Assembly: GCF_025685685.1 (NCBI RefSeq)
Contig: NZ_JAGSYH010000007.1
Span: 124,001-188,000, forward strand
Length of the DNA stretch: 64,000 nt
Reading direction: 5' to 3'
Source: Acidicapsa dinghuensis
Lineage (GTDB): Bacteria > Acidobacteriota > Terriglobia > Terriglobales > Acidobacteriaceae
A program made the position numbers and the translations under genes. The notes below the pieces were generated by a model. The model was not told the origin of the DNA. It saw nothing but the letters and a program-made list of their open reading frames with translations, and did no database searches. Position 1 is the first letter of the stretch. Each line of letters opens with the position of its first letter. Below, piece by piece: positions 42,955 through 51,500 of the stretch.

Positions 42955-43920
42955 ATGCCGGTAGCAGTACCCACAAATAGTTCCATCGATCCTCTCCACT
43001 CAGAGCAGGCCGATGCGGTAACGCCAAGTATCAGCCATTTGCGCCTGCTGGAGGCGGAAAGCATCCATATCCTGCGCGAGGTGGCTTCGGAGTTTGAGCG
43101 TCCGGTGATGCTCTACTCCATTGGCAAGGACTCGTCGGTGATGCTGCGCCTGGCGCAGAAAGCTTTCTATCCGGGGCCTATTCCCTTCCCGCTGCTGCAT
43201 ATCGACACAGGATTTAAGTTCCGCGAGATGCTGACCTTTCGCGATGAGATGGCGCGCTCGATTGGCGCGAAGCTGCTGGTGTGGCGCAATGAGCCGGCAA
43301 TAGCCGCGGGGACGAATCCGATTGCACTGGATACGAAACGCTGCTGCGGGCTGCTGAAAACGCAGGCGCTGCTGGATGCGTTACGGCATTACAACTTTGA
43401 CGCGGCTTTTGGTGGAGCACGGCGCGATGAGGAGAAATCGCGCGCGAAGGAGCGGATATATTCCTTCCGCGATAACGCGGGACAGTGGGACCCGAAGAAT
43501 CAGCGGCCAGAGCTTTGGAATATCTACAACGCGCGCATTCATCCGGGCGAAAGCATTCGCGTCTTTCCGATCTCAAACTGGACCGAGATGGACGTGTGGC
43601 AGTACATCAACGTGGAGAAAATTCCGGTAGTTGATTTGTACTTCGCGAAGGAGCGGCCGATGTATGTACGCGGCGATGCGCTGCTGCCGATTGAACAGGA
43701 TTTTGTGGCGTGGCCTGGTGAGAAACCGCAGATGGTGAAGAGCCGGTTGCGGTCTCTGGGTTGCAGCCCCTGCACGGGCGCGATTCGATCGGATGCAGAG
43801 ACGATTCCGGACATTATTGCGGAGCTGATTTCGTTCCGCTCGTCTGAGCGCGCCAATCGCGCGATCGATCACGATCAGGAAGGCTCGATGGAACTTAAGA
43901 AGCGGGAGGGCTATTTCTGA
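42955..43920 (+). CDS. cysD: Sulfate adenylyltransferase small subunit
   Basis: 321 residues. The PP-loop SIGKDS is at 55-60 within RPVMLYSIGKDSSVMLRLA; FGGARRDEEKSRAKER and the ending SMELKKREGYF are diagnostic of CysD. With CysN it forms ATP sulfurylase, making APS from sulfate and ATP, driven by GTP hydrolysis. AGAGGA precedes the ATG. cysN begins two bases after the stop. The upstream poly-Cys leader suggests repression when cysteine is plentiful. Confidence 0.97.
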   Translation: MPVAVPTNSSIDPLHSEQADAVTPSISHLRLLEAESIHILREVASEFERPVMLYSIGKDSSVMLRLAQKAFYPGPIPFPLLHIDTGFKFREMLTFRDEMARSIGAKLLVWRNEPAIAAGTNPIALDTKRCCGLLKTQALLDALRHYNFDAAFGGARRDEEKSRAKERIYSFRDNAGQWDPKNQRPELWNIYNARIHPGESIRVFPISNWTEMDVWQYINVEKIPVVDLYFAKERPMYVRGDALLPIEQDFVAWPGEKPQMVKSRLRSLGCSPCTGAIRSDAETIPDIIAELISFRSSERANRAIDHDQEGSMELKKREGYF

Positions 43921-43922
43921 TC

Positions 43923-45647
43923 ATGGCTGCGACTGCGTTTACTGGCTTGACGATTCATGAGTTTCTGCGCGAAGAGTCACAGAAAGACCTGCTGCGTTTT
44001 TCGACTGCGGGCAGTGTGGACGACGGCAAGTCCACGCTGATTGGACGGCTGCTGTATGACACGCAGTCAGTGTATGAGGATCAGGTTCGATCGATCGAAG
44101 GCAAAGGCACGACGGCCCCTGGACAGATTGATTTTGCTCTGCTGACGGATGGGCTGCGTGCTGAGCGCGAGCAGGGCATCACGATCGATGTTGCGTATCG
44201 CTACTTTTCGACTTCGCGACGAAAGTTCATCATTGCCGATACGCCGGGTCATGAGCAGTACACGCGCAATATGGCGACTGGCGCATCTACCGCGGATGCA
44301 GCGATTGTGCTGGTGGATGCACGCAAAGGCGTGCTGGTGCAGTCGCGGAGGCATGCCTATATCGCTTCGCTGCTGAGAGTGAGGCATATCCTTGTCGCCG
44401 TAAACAAGATGGATCTCGTCGGATTTGACGAGGGTGTTTTTCACGCGATTGAGAAGGATTTCCGCGAGCTGCTTGAACAGATTGCGCTTGAGACAGGTAA
44501 TCCTGTCGAGGCGCAGTTTGTGCCGGTGAGCGCGCTGCTTGGCGACAACGTGGTGCACCGGTCCGCGTCGATGGCCTGGTATGAGGGGCCTTCGATTCTG
44601 GAGTTGCTTGAATCGGTCGAACCCACTGCGGATGTGGATCATGCGTCCTTCCGGTTTCCGGTGCAACGGGTGATCCGGCCTGATCATACGTTTCGTGGAT
44701 TTGCCGGGCAGATTGCTTCGGGGACGGTTCGCCAGGGAGATGTAGTAGCGGTGCTGCCGTCTGGTGTGCGTGCGCAGGTGGAACGGATTGTGACGTGGGA
44801 TGGCGATCTGCGTGAAGCGTCGGCCCCGTTGTCGGTGACGCTGGTGCTGGATCGCGAGATCGATATCAGTCGCGGCGATCTGATTGTGCCAATTGAATCG
44901 CAGGCGCAGCTTGCGACTCGCGTTACGGCAGCGCTTGTGTGGATGAATCAGCAGCCGCTTGAGTTGAACAAGCGCTATTTGATCAAGCATGCCAGCAGAA
45001 CTGCGCCAGCGTTTGTGACGGGCATCGAGTATCGGTCGGATGTTGCGACGCTGGGGCATGAGGCGGCTACTACGCTGGAGATGAACAGTATCGGTGTGGT
45101 ACGGCTGCAACTCAATAGCGCAATTGCTTTTGATCCGTATGGAGAGAATCGCGCAACCGGGGCATTCATTCTGATCGATCCGGCGACCAATGCGACGGTT
45201 GCGGCGGGAATGATCCGGCATGGAGAAACAGGCGCATCGGCAGCGGTTTCTGCAACCGCCGGGCTCGGCAAGGTTTCCCTGCAAGAGCGCGAAGCGCACT
45301 GGGGACATCGCGGAGGCGTGATTGAGATTGCTGCTCCTGCCGGTGCTGTTGACGCCGTCGAGCGTTCGCTCTTTTCGCTCGGTGCGGCTGTGATTCGCAT
45401 CGATGCGGATAACGAAGAGTTTCTGATCCATCCGCAGCTTCTGGACCGCATTACAGAACTGCAAAGCAATGCTGGATTGTTGACGATTGTTGAGCGCAAG
45501 CGCGAAGAAGGCTCGTCTACGGCGCGTGTTGGCGATGTAACGGTCGAGCTTAACGGCAATGATGCCGCAGATGTTGTGACGGCGATTCATCGATTGCTGC
45601 AATCGGCAGGGATTTTACGTTCTACAGAAAAGGTGAATGAGGCATGA
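43923..45647 (+). CDS. cysN: Sulfate adenylyltransferase large subunit with degenerate CysC-like C-terminus
   Basis: 574 residues. The GTPase part is complete: GSVDDGKS at 30-37, the switch region EQGITIDVAYRYF, DTPGHEQYTRNM and NKMDL. Residues about 450-574 begin KVSLQEREAHWGHRGGVI, the usual CysN-CysC junction leading into an APS-kinase domain, but where the kinase P-loop should follow (a GLSGSGKST-type sequence) the protein reads IAAPAGAVDAVERSLFSLG. The tail is also shorter than a full kinase. This looks like a bifunctional CysNC whose kinase has decayed. cysH overlaps by four bases. Confidence 0.94.
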   Translation: MAATAFTGLTIHEFLREESQKDLLRFSTAGSVDDGKSTLIGRLLYDTQSVYEDQVRSIEGKGTTAPGQIDFALLTDGLRAEREQGITIDVAYRYFSTSRRKFIIADTPGHEQYTRNMATGASTADAAIVLVDARKGVLVQSRRHAYIASLLRVRHILVAVNKMDLVGFDEGVFHAIEKDFRELLEQIALETGNPVEAQFVPVSALLGDNVVHRSASMAWYEGPSILELLESVEPTADVDHASFRFPVQRVIRPDHTFRGFAGQIASGTVRQGDVVAVLPSGVRAQVERIVTWDGDLREASAPLSVTLVLDREIDISRGDLIVPIESQAQLATRVTAALVWMNQQPLELNKRYLIKHASRTAPAFVTGIEYRSDVATLGHEAATTLEMNSIGVVRLQLNSAIAFDPYGENRATGAFILIDPATNATVAAGMIRHGETGASAAVSATAGLGKVSLQEREAHWGHRGGVIEIAAPAGAVDAVERSLFSLGAAVIRIDADNEEFLIHPQLLDRITELQSNAGLLTIVERKREEGSSTARVGDVTVELNGNDAADVVTAIHRLLQSAGILRSTEKVNEA

Positions 45648-46339
45648 GCGCAGCAACTTTGGAAACGCAGCTCGAAACGAAGCTGAATGCAGTGAAAGAG
45701 CTGCTGCGGCGCGAGATCACAGGCAAAGGCGATGTCTGCCTTACATGCAGCTTTCAGGCGGAAGATGTGTTGCTGGCGCGACTGGCAATTGATCTTGATC
45801 CATCGCTGCCTATCCTCTTTCTCGATACCGGTTATCACTTTGCCGAGACTTACGAATATCGCGATGCGATCACGCGCGAGTGGGGATTGAACCTGATCAA
45901 TCTGCTGCCAGAGCGGACGGTCGCGGAGCAGGAGCAGCAGTTTGGTCTGCTGTATCAGAGTGCTCCGGATCAGTGCTGCAAGCTGCGCAAGGTGGAACCT
46001 CTATTTAAGGCTGTTGCGGAGTATCGCGTTTGGATCACCGGAATGCGCCGTGAGCAGGCGAAAACGCGCGCTGCGCTTGAGGAGTCCGCCGTCTTTCATC
46101 TGCCCGGCGGCAAGCAAGTGCTGAAGCTGGCGCCGCTTGCCGACTGGACAACACGCGACGTCTGGTATGCCTGCGAGCAACTTGGGATTCCGCTGCTGCC
46201 GCTGTATGCGCGCGGCTACTCGTCGATCGGGTGCGAGCCATGTACTTCGCTGCCGGTTGATCCCAACGATCCGCGTTCAGGACGATGGTCAGGCCGCAAG
46301 GTGGAATGCGGCATTCATATCGAAGCTCCTAACAATTAA
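45644..46339 (+). CDS. cysH: Assimilatory APS reductase (CysH family, [4Fe-4S] type)
   Basis: 231 residues. The catalytic Cys222 is in ECGIH near the C-terminus. Paired cysteines at 111-112 (DQCCKLRKVEPL) and 197/200 (IGCEPC) are the [4Fe-4S] ligands that mark APS reductases and are missing from E. coli-type PAPS reductases. It reduces APS to sulfite and AMP using thioredoxin. This agrees with the lack of a working APS kinase in this locus. It is translationally coupled to cysN. Confidence 0.93.
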   Translation: MSAATLETQLETKLNAVKELLRREITGKGDVCLTCSFQAEDVLLARLAIDLDPSLPILFLDTGYHFAETYEYRDAITREWGLNLINLLPERTVAEQEQQFGLLYQSAPDQCCKLRKVEPLFKAVAEYRVWITGMRREQAKTRAALEESAVFHLPGGKQVLKLAPLADWTTRDVWYACEQLGIPLLPLYARGYSSIGCEPCTSLPVDPNDPRSGRWSGRKVECGIHIEAPNN

Positions 46340-46359
46340 GGCAACAAAGCGAGCACGTC

Positions 46360-47124
46360 ATGCCATACATTCTGGGTTTATTTATCGCGTTCTTCATCTC
46401 GCTCACAGGAGTCGGAGCAGGGACGCTTACGGTACCGATACTGATTCTGTTTCTTGGCGTACCCGCGCCGGTCGCGGTCGGAATTGGTCTACTGTTTGCA
46501 ACTGTGGTCAAGTTCATTCTGGTGCCCGCACAGATCGTTCGCGGCAATGTGTCATGGAGAACGCTCGCACTGATGCTCTTTGGTGGAGTACCGGGAGTGC
46601 TGGTCGGATCGTTGTTTCTGAAACATCTGGTGACGGCAGGTGCGAACAATGTCCTTAATGGGATTCTCGGAGCAATTCTTGTAGGCATGGCAACCTATCA
46701 GATTCTCTATTCATTTCGAGCGCCAAATCCTGACAAGGTGCGGCGCGATCGCGCTTCGTGGCTAACGTGGCTGATGCTGCCGGTTGGCGCAGAGGTTGGC
46801 TTTTCGTCGGCAGGAGCCGGGGCGCTAGGGTCTGCGGCCATACTGAGCTTTACCAAGTTAGAGCCTGCGCAGGTGGTTGGAACCGATATCGCCTTTGGAT
46901 TCATCCTCTCGCTCATCGGTAGCGGCGCACACTGGAGCTCGACACAAGGAAACACCACGCTGCTCTGGCAACTCGTGATTGGCGGAATTTTTGGCGCAGG
47001 AATCGGGACGTTGCTGAGTACGCATATTCCGCGCCGGCCTCTTCGCGTTGCCTTATGGGTTTGCCTGCTGTTGCTGGGAGGACAGTTCCTGGTAAACAGC
47101 TATCACGCGCACGCCTTTCTGTGA
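46360..47124 (+). CDS. TauE/SafE-family membrane permease
   Basis: 254 residues with about eight hydrophobic segments, beginning YILGLFIAFFISLTGVGAGTLTVPILI, the first repeat of the TauE/SafE (DUF81) family; a second glycine-rich repeat (GFSSAGAGALGSAAI) lies after residue 145. Family members move sulfite, sulfate, sulfoacetate or other organic anions. Placed 20 bases after cysH, it may import sulfate, since no other sulfate transporter is visible here, or export excess sulfite. The direction cannot be told from sequence. Confidence 0.88.
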   Translation: MPYILGLFIAFFISLTGVGAGTLTVPILILFLGVPAPVAVGIGLLFATVVKFILVPAQIVRGNVSWRTLALMLFGGVPGVLVGSLFLKHLVTAGANNVLNGILGAILVGMATYQILYSFRAPNPDKVRRDRASWLTWLMLPVGAEVGFSSAGAGALGSAAILSFTKLEPAQVVGTDIAFGFILSLIGSGAHWSSTQGNTTLLWQLVIGGIFGAGIGTLLSTHIPRRPLRVALWVCLLLLGGQFLVNSYHAHAFL

Positions 47125-47221
47125 TCCGGTGCACGAAGCTGTGCGGAAAGTTACATGTTGACATTGCGATTGATACCACGTTGCGCAAAACGGATGTATG
47201 CTATGCGGCAGAGGAACGGGC

Positions 47222-47380
47222 ATGAGCGACATCCTTGTACCTTTCAGCAATGACGAGCAAGACGACGCGATGGTCAACGACGCGTTTGGAACCATCGATC
47301 CAGCAGACACCATGGAAACGGACCCGGATGAAGATCCGGAAGCTGGCGGTAAGGGCATCGGCGATAAAGTGGCTGAGTAA
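47222..47380 (+). CDS. Small acidic hypothetical protein
   Basis: 52 residues from the ATG at 47222, preceded by AGAGGAA. Composition is strikingly acidic (Asp/Glu about a third; segments FSNDEQDDAM and METDPDEDPEAGGKG). No membrane segment or known motif. It is the only plausible gene in the gap after the permease. A small non-coding stretch with chance acidity is the alternative. Confidence 0.4.
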   Translation: MSDILVPFSNDEQDDAMVNDAFGTIDPADTMETDPDEDPEAGGKGIGDKVAE

Positions 47381-47542
47381 ATCAGATTGGCTTCTTTTCC
47401 GTTGATTCAATACTTTCGCAGCCACTAGACCGCAGGCTGCGAAACTTAGTCTGGGCGTGGGTTGAACTGGGTACACAGCGCGAATGTCTTCTCAAGATGT
47501 TCGATAAACAATACACGTCGACTCATGCGGGCTGTGTATCGA

Positions 47543-49087
47543 TCATTGGCGCGCCGCACTATCGGTGCCCGGTTGCACAGTCACGATAATTCGCCGATAA
47601 GAAGTAAGTTGCGGCGAGCCATCGTCTGTTACGGCGAGAATGATGTGGATAACGCCTGAGCCACGGCAGGGCACAAGATTGGGAATCCACGCGGCGCTGC
47701 AGGCCGAATTGGCATGTACTTCCGCTTTTGTTGTCTCCGCTGCTGTTAGCGTAACGTCGGCTCCGTGTGTACCTGTGAGGCCGGCTTCGGGGTAGGTGAA
47801 CCACTTGTACGTCAGATGCTGATGGTCCGGATCGGACGTTCCGGCGGCATCAAGTGTAATTGTCTGACCAGCCTTCATTGTCAGTTGCAATGGAGCTGTT
47901 CCGGCACTGCCGTTCACTATAACTTGCGGGTTGTGATTCGCATGAGCGAAGTCATGGATGGTCCAGTCCATACGTGCGGCGAAATCATTCTGAAATGCAT
48001 CACGCCAGCGCCAGATTGTGGCCTGATCCGAAATATGCGTGCGACCGTCGATGCCGGTCACGGCGTCCTGTGAGCTTGTGCGGAAAAACTCGTCACCGCC
48101 CTGAGTCCAGATGGGATGCGTCTCTCCATAAGGCTGCAGATAAACGTAACGACCACCCCATCCGCCCCAGTCAGGCCTGCTCCGGGCATCGAGTCCATTG
48201 TCGATCAGATTGAGAAAGCTGGGTGTGTCGCCTTCCATGATGAACATGAATTTGGGATAGTCTTTGCCGAGAGGGCCTTTGGAGCGTATGTTCGCGTCGA
48301 GCCATTCGTTGGTGACGACACTCGGGTCCGCGCCTTCGCCGTTGCGGTAATAGCGATCGCCACTGATGCCGGTCCACGTTGCCATGTAATAACCGTCACT
48401 GTTGGCGCGGCTTGGAGTGACGATGTAGTAGAGGTTTGGAAACTCGCGGCGAATCCACGGACCAGCATCGTCCTGATCAGAGATGGAGTAAACACGAACG
48501 CGAGAGATCAGTGTCTTCGTTTCTTCAGCACTCTTTGAAGCACGCAGGTCCATGAGGGCTTGGGCGAGCGTATTGGCACCACCCCAAATACATATCCATA
48601 ATGGACGCGGATCGTCGCGTTCGATGGCAGCGGCAAGAGCACGCGAACCGTCGGAGCTCTTGCCTGCGCCTGTTGCCTCCATGCCGTATGCGTGCTGGCC
48701 TGCGTATATATGCTGATCGAGATACTCAGCAGTTGGCCAGCCGGAGGCATGCTTGAGCAGATTGGTGCGCACTTCGCCATAGGCGTGGACGAGCTGATGC
48801 ATTGTCTCGGGATGGCTTGCAGATTTTTGCCAAGTTGAAGTGGTAGCGATCATGGCTTCGAGATCGAACTCATTCGAATACATCAGCAGGCGAACGAAAG
48901 ACATCTGATCGTCTGGCTCATTGCCGATATCGCTGATGATCGCGACGCGCGGATTACCGCTGAATTGATCTACAGGCTGCGGCTGGACAGGCTGCTGTGC
49001 AACGACAACGCCGACAGCAAGTGTCGAAAGCGCGAAAGCAATAACGAAGCTTCTTACGGACGAGATCGACTCGAATAGACGGTGCAT
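47543..49087 (-). CDS. Secreted DUF1593 / nucleoside-hydrolase-like protein
   Basis: 514 residues from the ATG at 49087, which puts a signal peptide (SFVIAFALSTLAVGVVVAQQ) at the N-terminus; an upstream in-frame ATG at 49165 adds 26 less likely residues. PRVAIISDIGNEPDDQMSFV resembles the nucleoside-hydrolase Asp cluster and, with YGETHPIWTQGGDEF, marks the DUF1593 (Sde182-like) family of carbohydrate-associated secreted proteins. The C-terminal ~100 residues form an Ig-like domain (AGTSDPDHQHLTYKWFTYPE). Substrate unknown; probably glycan-related. Confidence 0.85.
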   Translation of the reverse strand: MHRLFESISSVRSFVIAFALSTLAVGVVVAQQPVQPQPVDQFSGNPRVAIISDIGNEPDDQMSFVRLLMYSNEFDLEAMIATTSTWQKSASHPETMHQLVHAYGEVRTNLLKHASGWPTAEYLDQHIYAGQHAYGMEATGAGKSSDGSRALAAAIERDDPRPLWICIWGGANTLAQALMDLRASKSAEETKTLISRVRVYSISDQDDAGPWIRREFPNLYYIVTPSRANSDGYYMATWTGISGDRYYRNGEGADPSVVTNEWLDANIRSKGPLGKDYPKFMFIMEGDTPSFLNLIDNGLDARSRPDWGGWGGRYVYLQPYGETHPIWTQGGDEFFRTSSQDAVTGIDGRTHISDQATIWRWRDAFQNDFAARMDWTIHDFAHANHNPQVIVNGSAGTAPLQLTMKAGQTITLDAAGTSDPDHQHLTYKWFTYPEAGLTGTHGADVTLTAAETTKAEVHANSACSAAWIPNLVPCRGSGVIHIILAVTDDGSPQLTSYRRIIVTVQPGTDSAARQ

Positions 49088-49246
49088 AACCCTCTGCGTA
49101 ACGAAGGCCGGCGCGCGAGCGCACGGTTTTTCTGCTGTATTACTGGTCAAGGAAAAATCGTACACTTCGGCTGCTGAGCACTGTCAATAATCTTATCGAA
49201 GACGCGAGAGATCTGAGACGCGAGAGATCTGAAGAAACTTGCTGCT

Positions 49247-50560
49247 CTATCCCGGTGAGATCGGCCCTGGTGAGATCGGCAAACTGATCGTGACCTGCAG
49301 TCCTGGAGAAAGATTTCGTGCTGCGATCTGGCCATGATGCAGCAGCACGGAGCGACGCGCGATTGAGAGTCCAAGGCCTACTCCACCTGAGGTTGTTTCA
49401 CGCGATGCTTCAACGCGAAAAAACGGATCGAAGATACGCGATAACATCTCTTCCGGAACCCCAGGCCCAGAATCACTCACTGTGATGGTGGTGCTGCCAC
49501 CGGCATCGCTCGCATTGACTTGAACGGCTGCACCATTGCCCGAATATCGAATGGAGTTGCGCAGCACATTTTCGATAGCGCGGCGAACCAGTTCGGGGTT
49601 GCCTTCAAGGCGCGCGATTGAATTAAGACTGCTCTCAATCCGCACTCCACGCGACTCGGCTTCAAAAGCGCAATCGCTAACAACCTCCTCAACCAACGGC
49701 GTGACTGAGAAAGACTGAGTTTCTCGAGATGAGGGGTCGCCTTCAATACTGGTGACCTCAAGCAGCGTAGCGATGAGTTGCGAGAGCCTCATGATTTCAC
49801 GGCGCATACGATCGAGCGCAGCATCGGGATCGGCAGCACTGCCCATTAACTCCGCTGCAAAACTGAGCCGGGCAAGCGGCGACCGCAGCTCATGAGAAAC
49901 GTCCTGAAGAAGCCGCCTCTCGGCGGTCAAAAGCGTTTCGATGCGATCAGCCATGCTGTTAAAAGATCGGCCGACATCGCCGATCTCATCGCGGCGTGTC
50001 ATGGCTACGCGTGCCGAGAGATCTCCGCGACCGAATCGATCGACTGCGCCTGCCAGCCGATGCAAGGGAGAGACGATGCCGATGGACAGAATCCACCCGA
50101 GCAGAATGATCGCAAGCGCCACAGAGACAAAGTAGGGAATGAATCGCGCCATTTTGATAGGCGGTGGCGCAAACAGGATGAGATGATAACGCCGATCAGC
50201 AGATGACTTCACGAATACGAACTGGCCATTCACCTTCGGCGGCGGACCGGGCGGTCCTTTTTCAAGAGAAAGCATGTTCGAGCGATCGACGCCGGAGACC
50301 AGATCGCGTCCAGACGCGTCCGTCAGGTATCGAACTCCAGGGAGAGCGGCGTTGGTCTCAGAAAGATAGACACCGAGCGCATGTGAGCCTCCCTCCTCAT
50401 ACATACGCGTTGCCTGCTCTAGCTCGAGATCAACCGATCCTCTGAAAAAATCTCCCGTAGCCTCATGCGAGATGCGATCGGAGATCTTCCACATTGCGAA
50501 GGAAGAGCACAGCAGCGCAAAGGTAAAGATTAGAACGATGCGCCATTGCAGTGATTTCAT
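49247..50560 (-). CDS. Sensor histidine kinase, CpxA-like
   Basis: 437 residues. Two membrane segments (about 7-24 and 141-163) enclose a periplasmic sensor of about 115 residues with a PPGPPPKVNGQ loop. A HAMP domain follows (IVSPLHRLAGAVDRFGRGD), then the phospho-His in QDVSHELRSPLARL and ATPase boxes ending DSGPGVPEEMLSRIFDPFFRVE. It overlaps the regulator gene by four bases. Residue pattern and pairing resemble CpxA/CpxR envelope-stress systems; the true stimulus is unknown. Confidence 0.92.
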   Translation of the reverse strand: MKSLQWRIVLIFTFALLCSSFAMWKISDRISHEATGDFFRGSVDLELEQATRMYEEGGSHALGVYLSETNAALPGVRYLTDASGRDLVSGVDRSNMLSLEKGPPGPPPKVNGQFVFVKSSADRRYHLILFAPPPIKMARFIPYFVSVALAIILLGWILSIGIVSPLHRLAGAVDRFGRGDLSARVAMTRRDEIGDVGRSFNSMADRIETLLTAERRLLQDVSHELRSPLARLSFAAELMGSAADPDAALDRMRREIMRLSQLIATLLEVTSIEGDPSSRETQSFSVTPLVEEVVSDCAFEAESRGVRIESSLNSIARLEGNPELVRRAIENVLRNSIRYSGNGAAVQVNASDAGGSTTITVSDSGPGVPEEMLSRIFDPFFRVEASRETTSGGVGLGLSIARRSVLLHHGQIAARNLSPGLQVTISLPISPGPISPG

Positions 50561-51294
50561 TCGCTTCCCTTCTCTTCTGTGGCAAACATATAGCCGACGC
50601 CGCGCACAGTGCGAATCGCCGGCAGGCCTCGCTGTTCCAGTTTCTTGCGAAGGTGGCTAATATGCACGTCGAGAGACCGCTCAAACGGGCTCGACTCCCG
50701 CTGATAAAGCACAGTGGAGATTTCGTCGCGTGAGACGGTGCGGCCAGGGGATCGCATCAGAACTTCGAGGATTTGGAATTCAGTGTCCGTGATATCGAGA
50801 TCTTCTCCGGCATAACGCACGATGTGCGTTACGGGATTGAGTTCAAGCAGGCCGCTGGTGAGTTGATCGGACTTTACCAACGGAGCGTTTTTATAACGAC
50901 GCATAACGGCACGGATACGTGCGAAGAGCTCATCGGGAAGAAACGGTTTTGGGAGGTAATCATCTGCGCCGCTGTCTAAACCGGCAATACGATCTTTGCC
51001 CTGTGTGCGAGCCGTCAGCATGATGACGGGAACGGAACTGCGCTTGCGCAACTGGCGAAGTACCTCGAGGCCGTCGAGTGCAGGGAGCATTCCGTCGAGA
51101 ATGACAAGATCATGTTTGCCGCTCAGCGCCGCAGCGAGCCCGGACCTTCCATCATAGACACATTCCATGGAATGACCTGCTCGCGTGAAGTACTCCTTCA
51201 TCAGCTTGCACAACTCGGCGTCATCGTCCACAAGCAGGAGCGCAGGCCTGGGCGCTGTATCTACTGTCTCGCGGGTCACGGTTTCGTGGGGCAT
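50557..51294 (-). CDS. OmpR-family response regulator, CpxR-like
   Basis: 245 residues. Receiver domain at about 17-130 with the phosphoacceptor in DLVILDGMLP and the Lys in YLPKPFLPDEL; winged-helix output domain at about 145-240 (ITDTEFQILEVLMRSPGRTV, RSLDVHISHLRKKLE, IRTVRGVGYMF). Partner of the kinase at 49247. It is divergent from the second TonB receptor, which it may control. Confidence 0.93.
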   Translation of the reverse strand: MPHETVTRETVDTAPRPALLLVDDDAELCKLMKEYFTRAGHSMECVYDGRSGLAAALSGKHDLVILDGMLPALDGLEVLRQLRKRSSVPVIMLTARTQGKDRIAGLDSGADDYLPKPFLPDELFARIRAVMRRYKNAPLVKSDQLTSGLLELNPVTHIVRYAGEDLDITDTEFQILEVLMRSPGRTVSRDEISTVLYQRESSPFERSLDVHISHLRKKLEQRGLPAIRTVRGVGYMFATEEKGSE

Positions 51295-51349
51295 GGTCTG
51301 TATTCAGTATCGCGCGATGGAGAACCATCCGGCACCGGGTTTTTGGCAC

Positions 51350-51364
51350 TTTACAAATCTTAAG
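51350..51364. promoter_or_regulatory. Weak CpxR-box-like site
   Basis: TTTAC-AAATC-TTAAG resembles the tandem TTTAC-N5-TTTAC pattern bound by CpxR, with a poor second half. It lies in the 206-base gap between regulator and receptor. Confidence 0.2.
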
Positions 51365-51450
51365 ACGCCGCCATCCGGAACTGCCGTCTACTCCAATGAG
51401 AAGCAATGCGCACTCTCAAGGCTGCAGCGACTCCGTTGTGGACCTGATTA

Positions 51451-51465
51451 CTCCGGATTCCGGAG
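51451..51465. promoter_or_regulatory. Perfect 15-bp palindrome upstream of receptor
   Basis: CTCCGGATTCCGGAG, 36 bases before the receptor start. Operator or leader hairpin; function unknown. Confidence 0.4.
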
Positions 51466-51500
51466 AAAGCATTGCTCCGTTCGCCAGGAGGTTCGCAGCA

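Noticed and set aside
47158..47202. Promoter TTGACA...TATGCT ahead of the small acidic ORF
   Set aside because: The spacer is 33 bases, so the two boxes cannot belong together.
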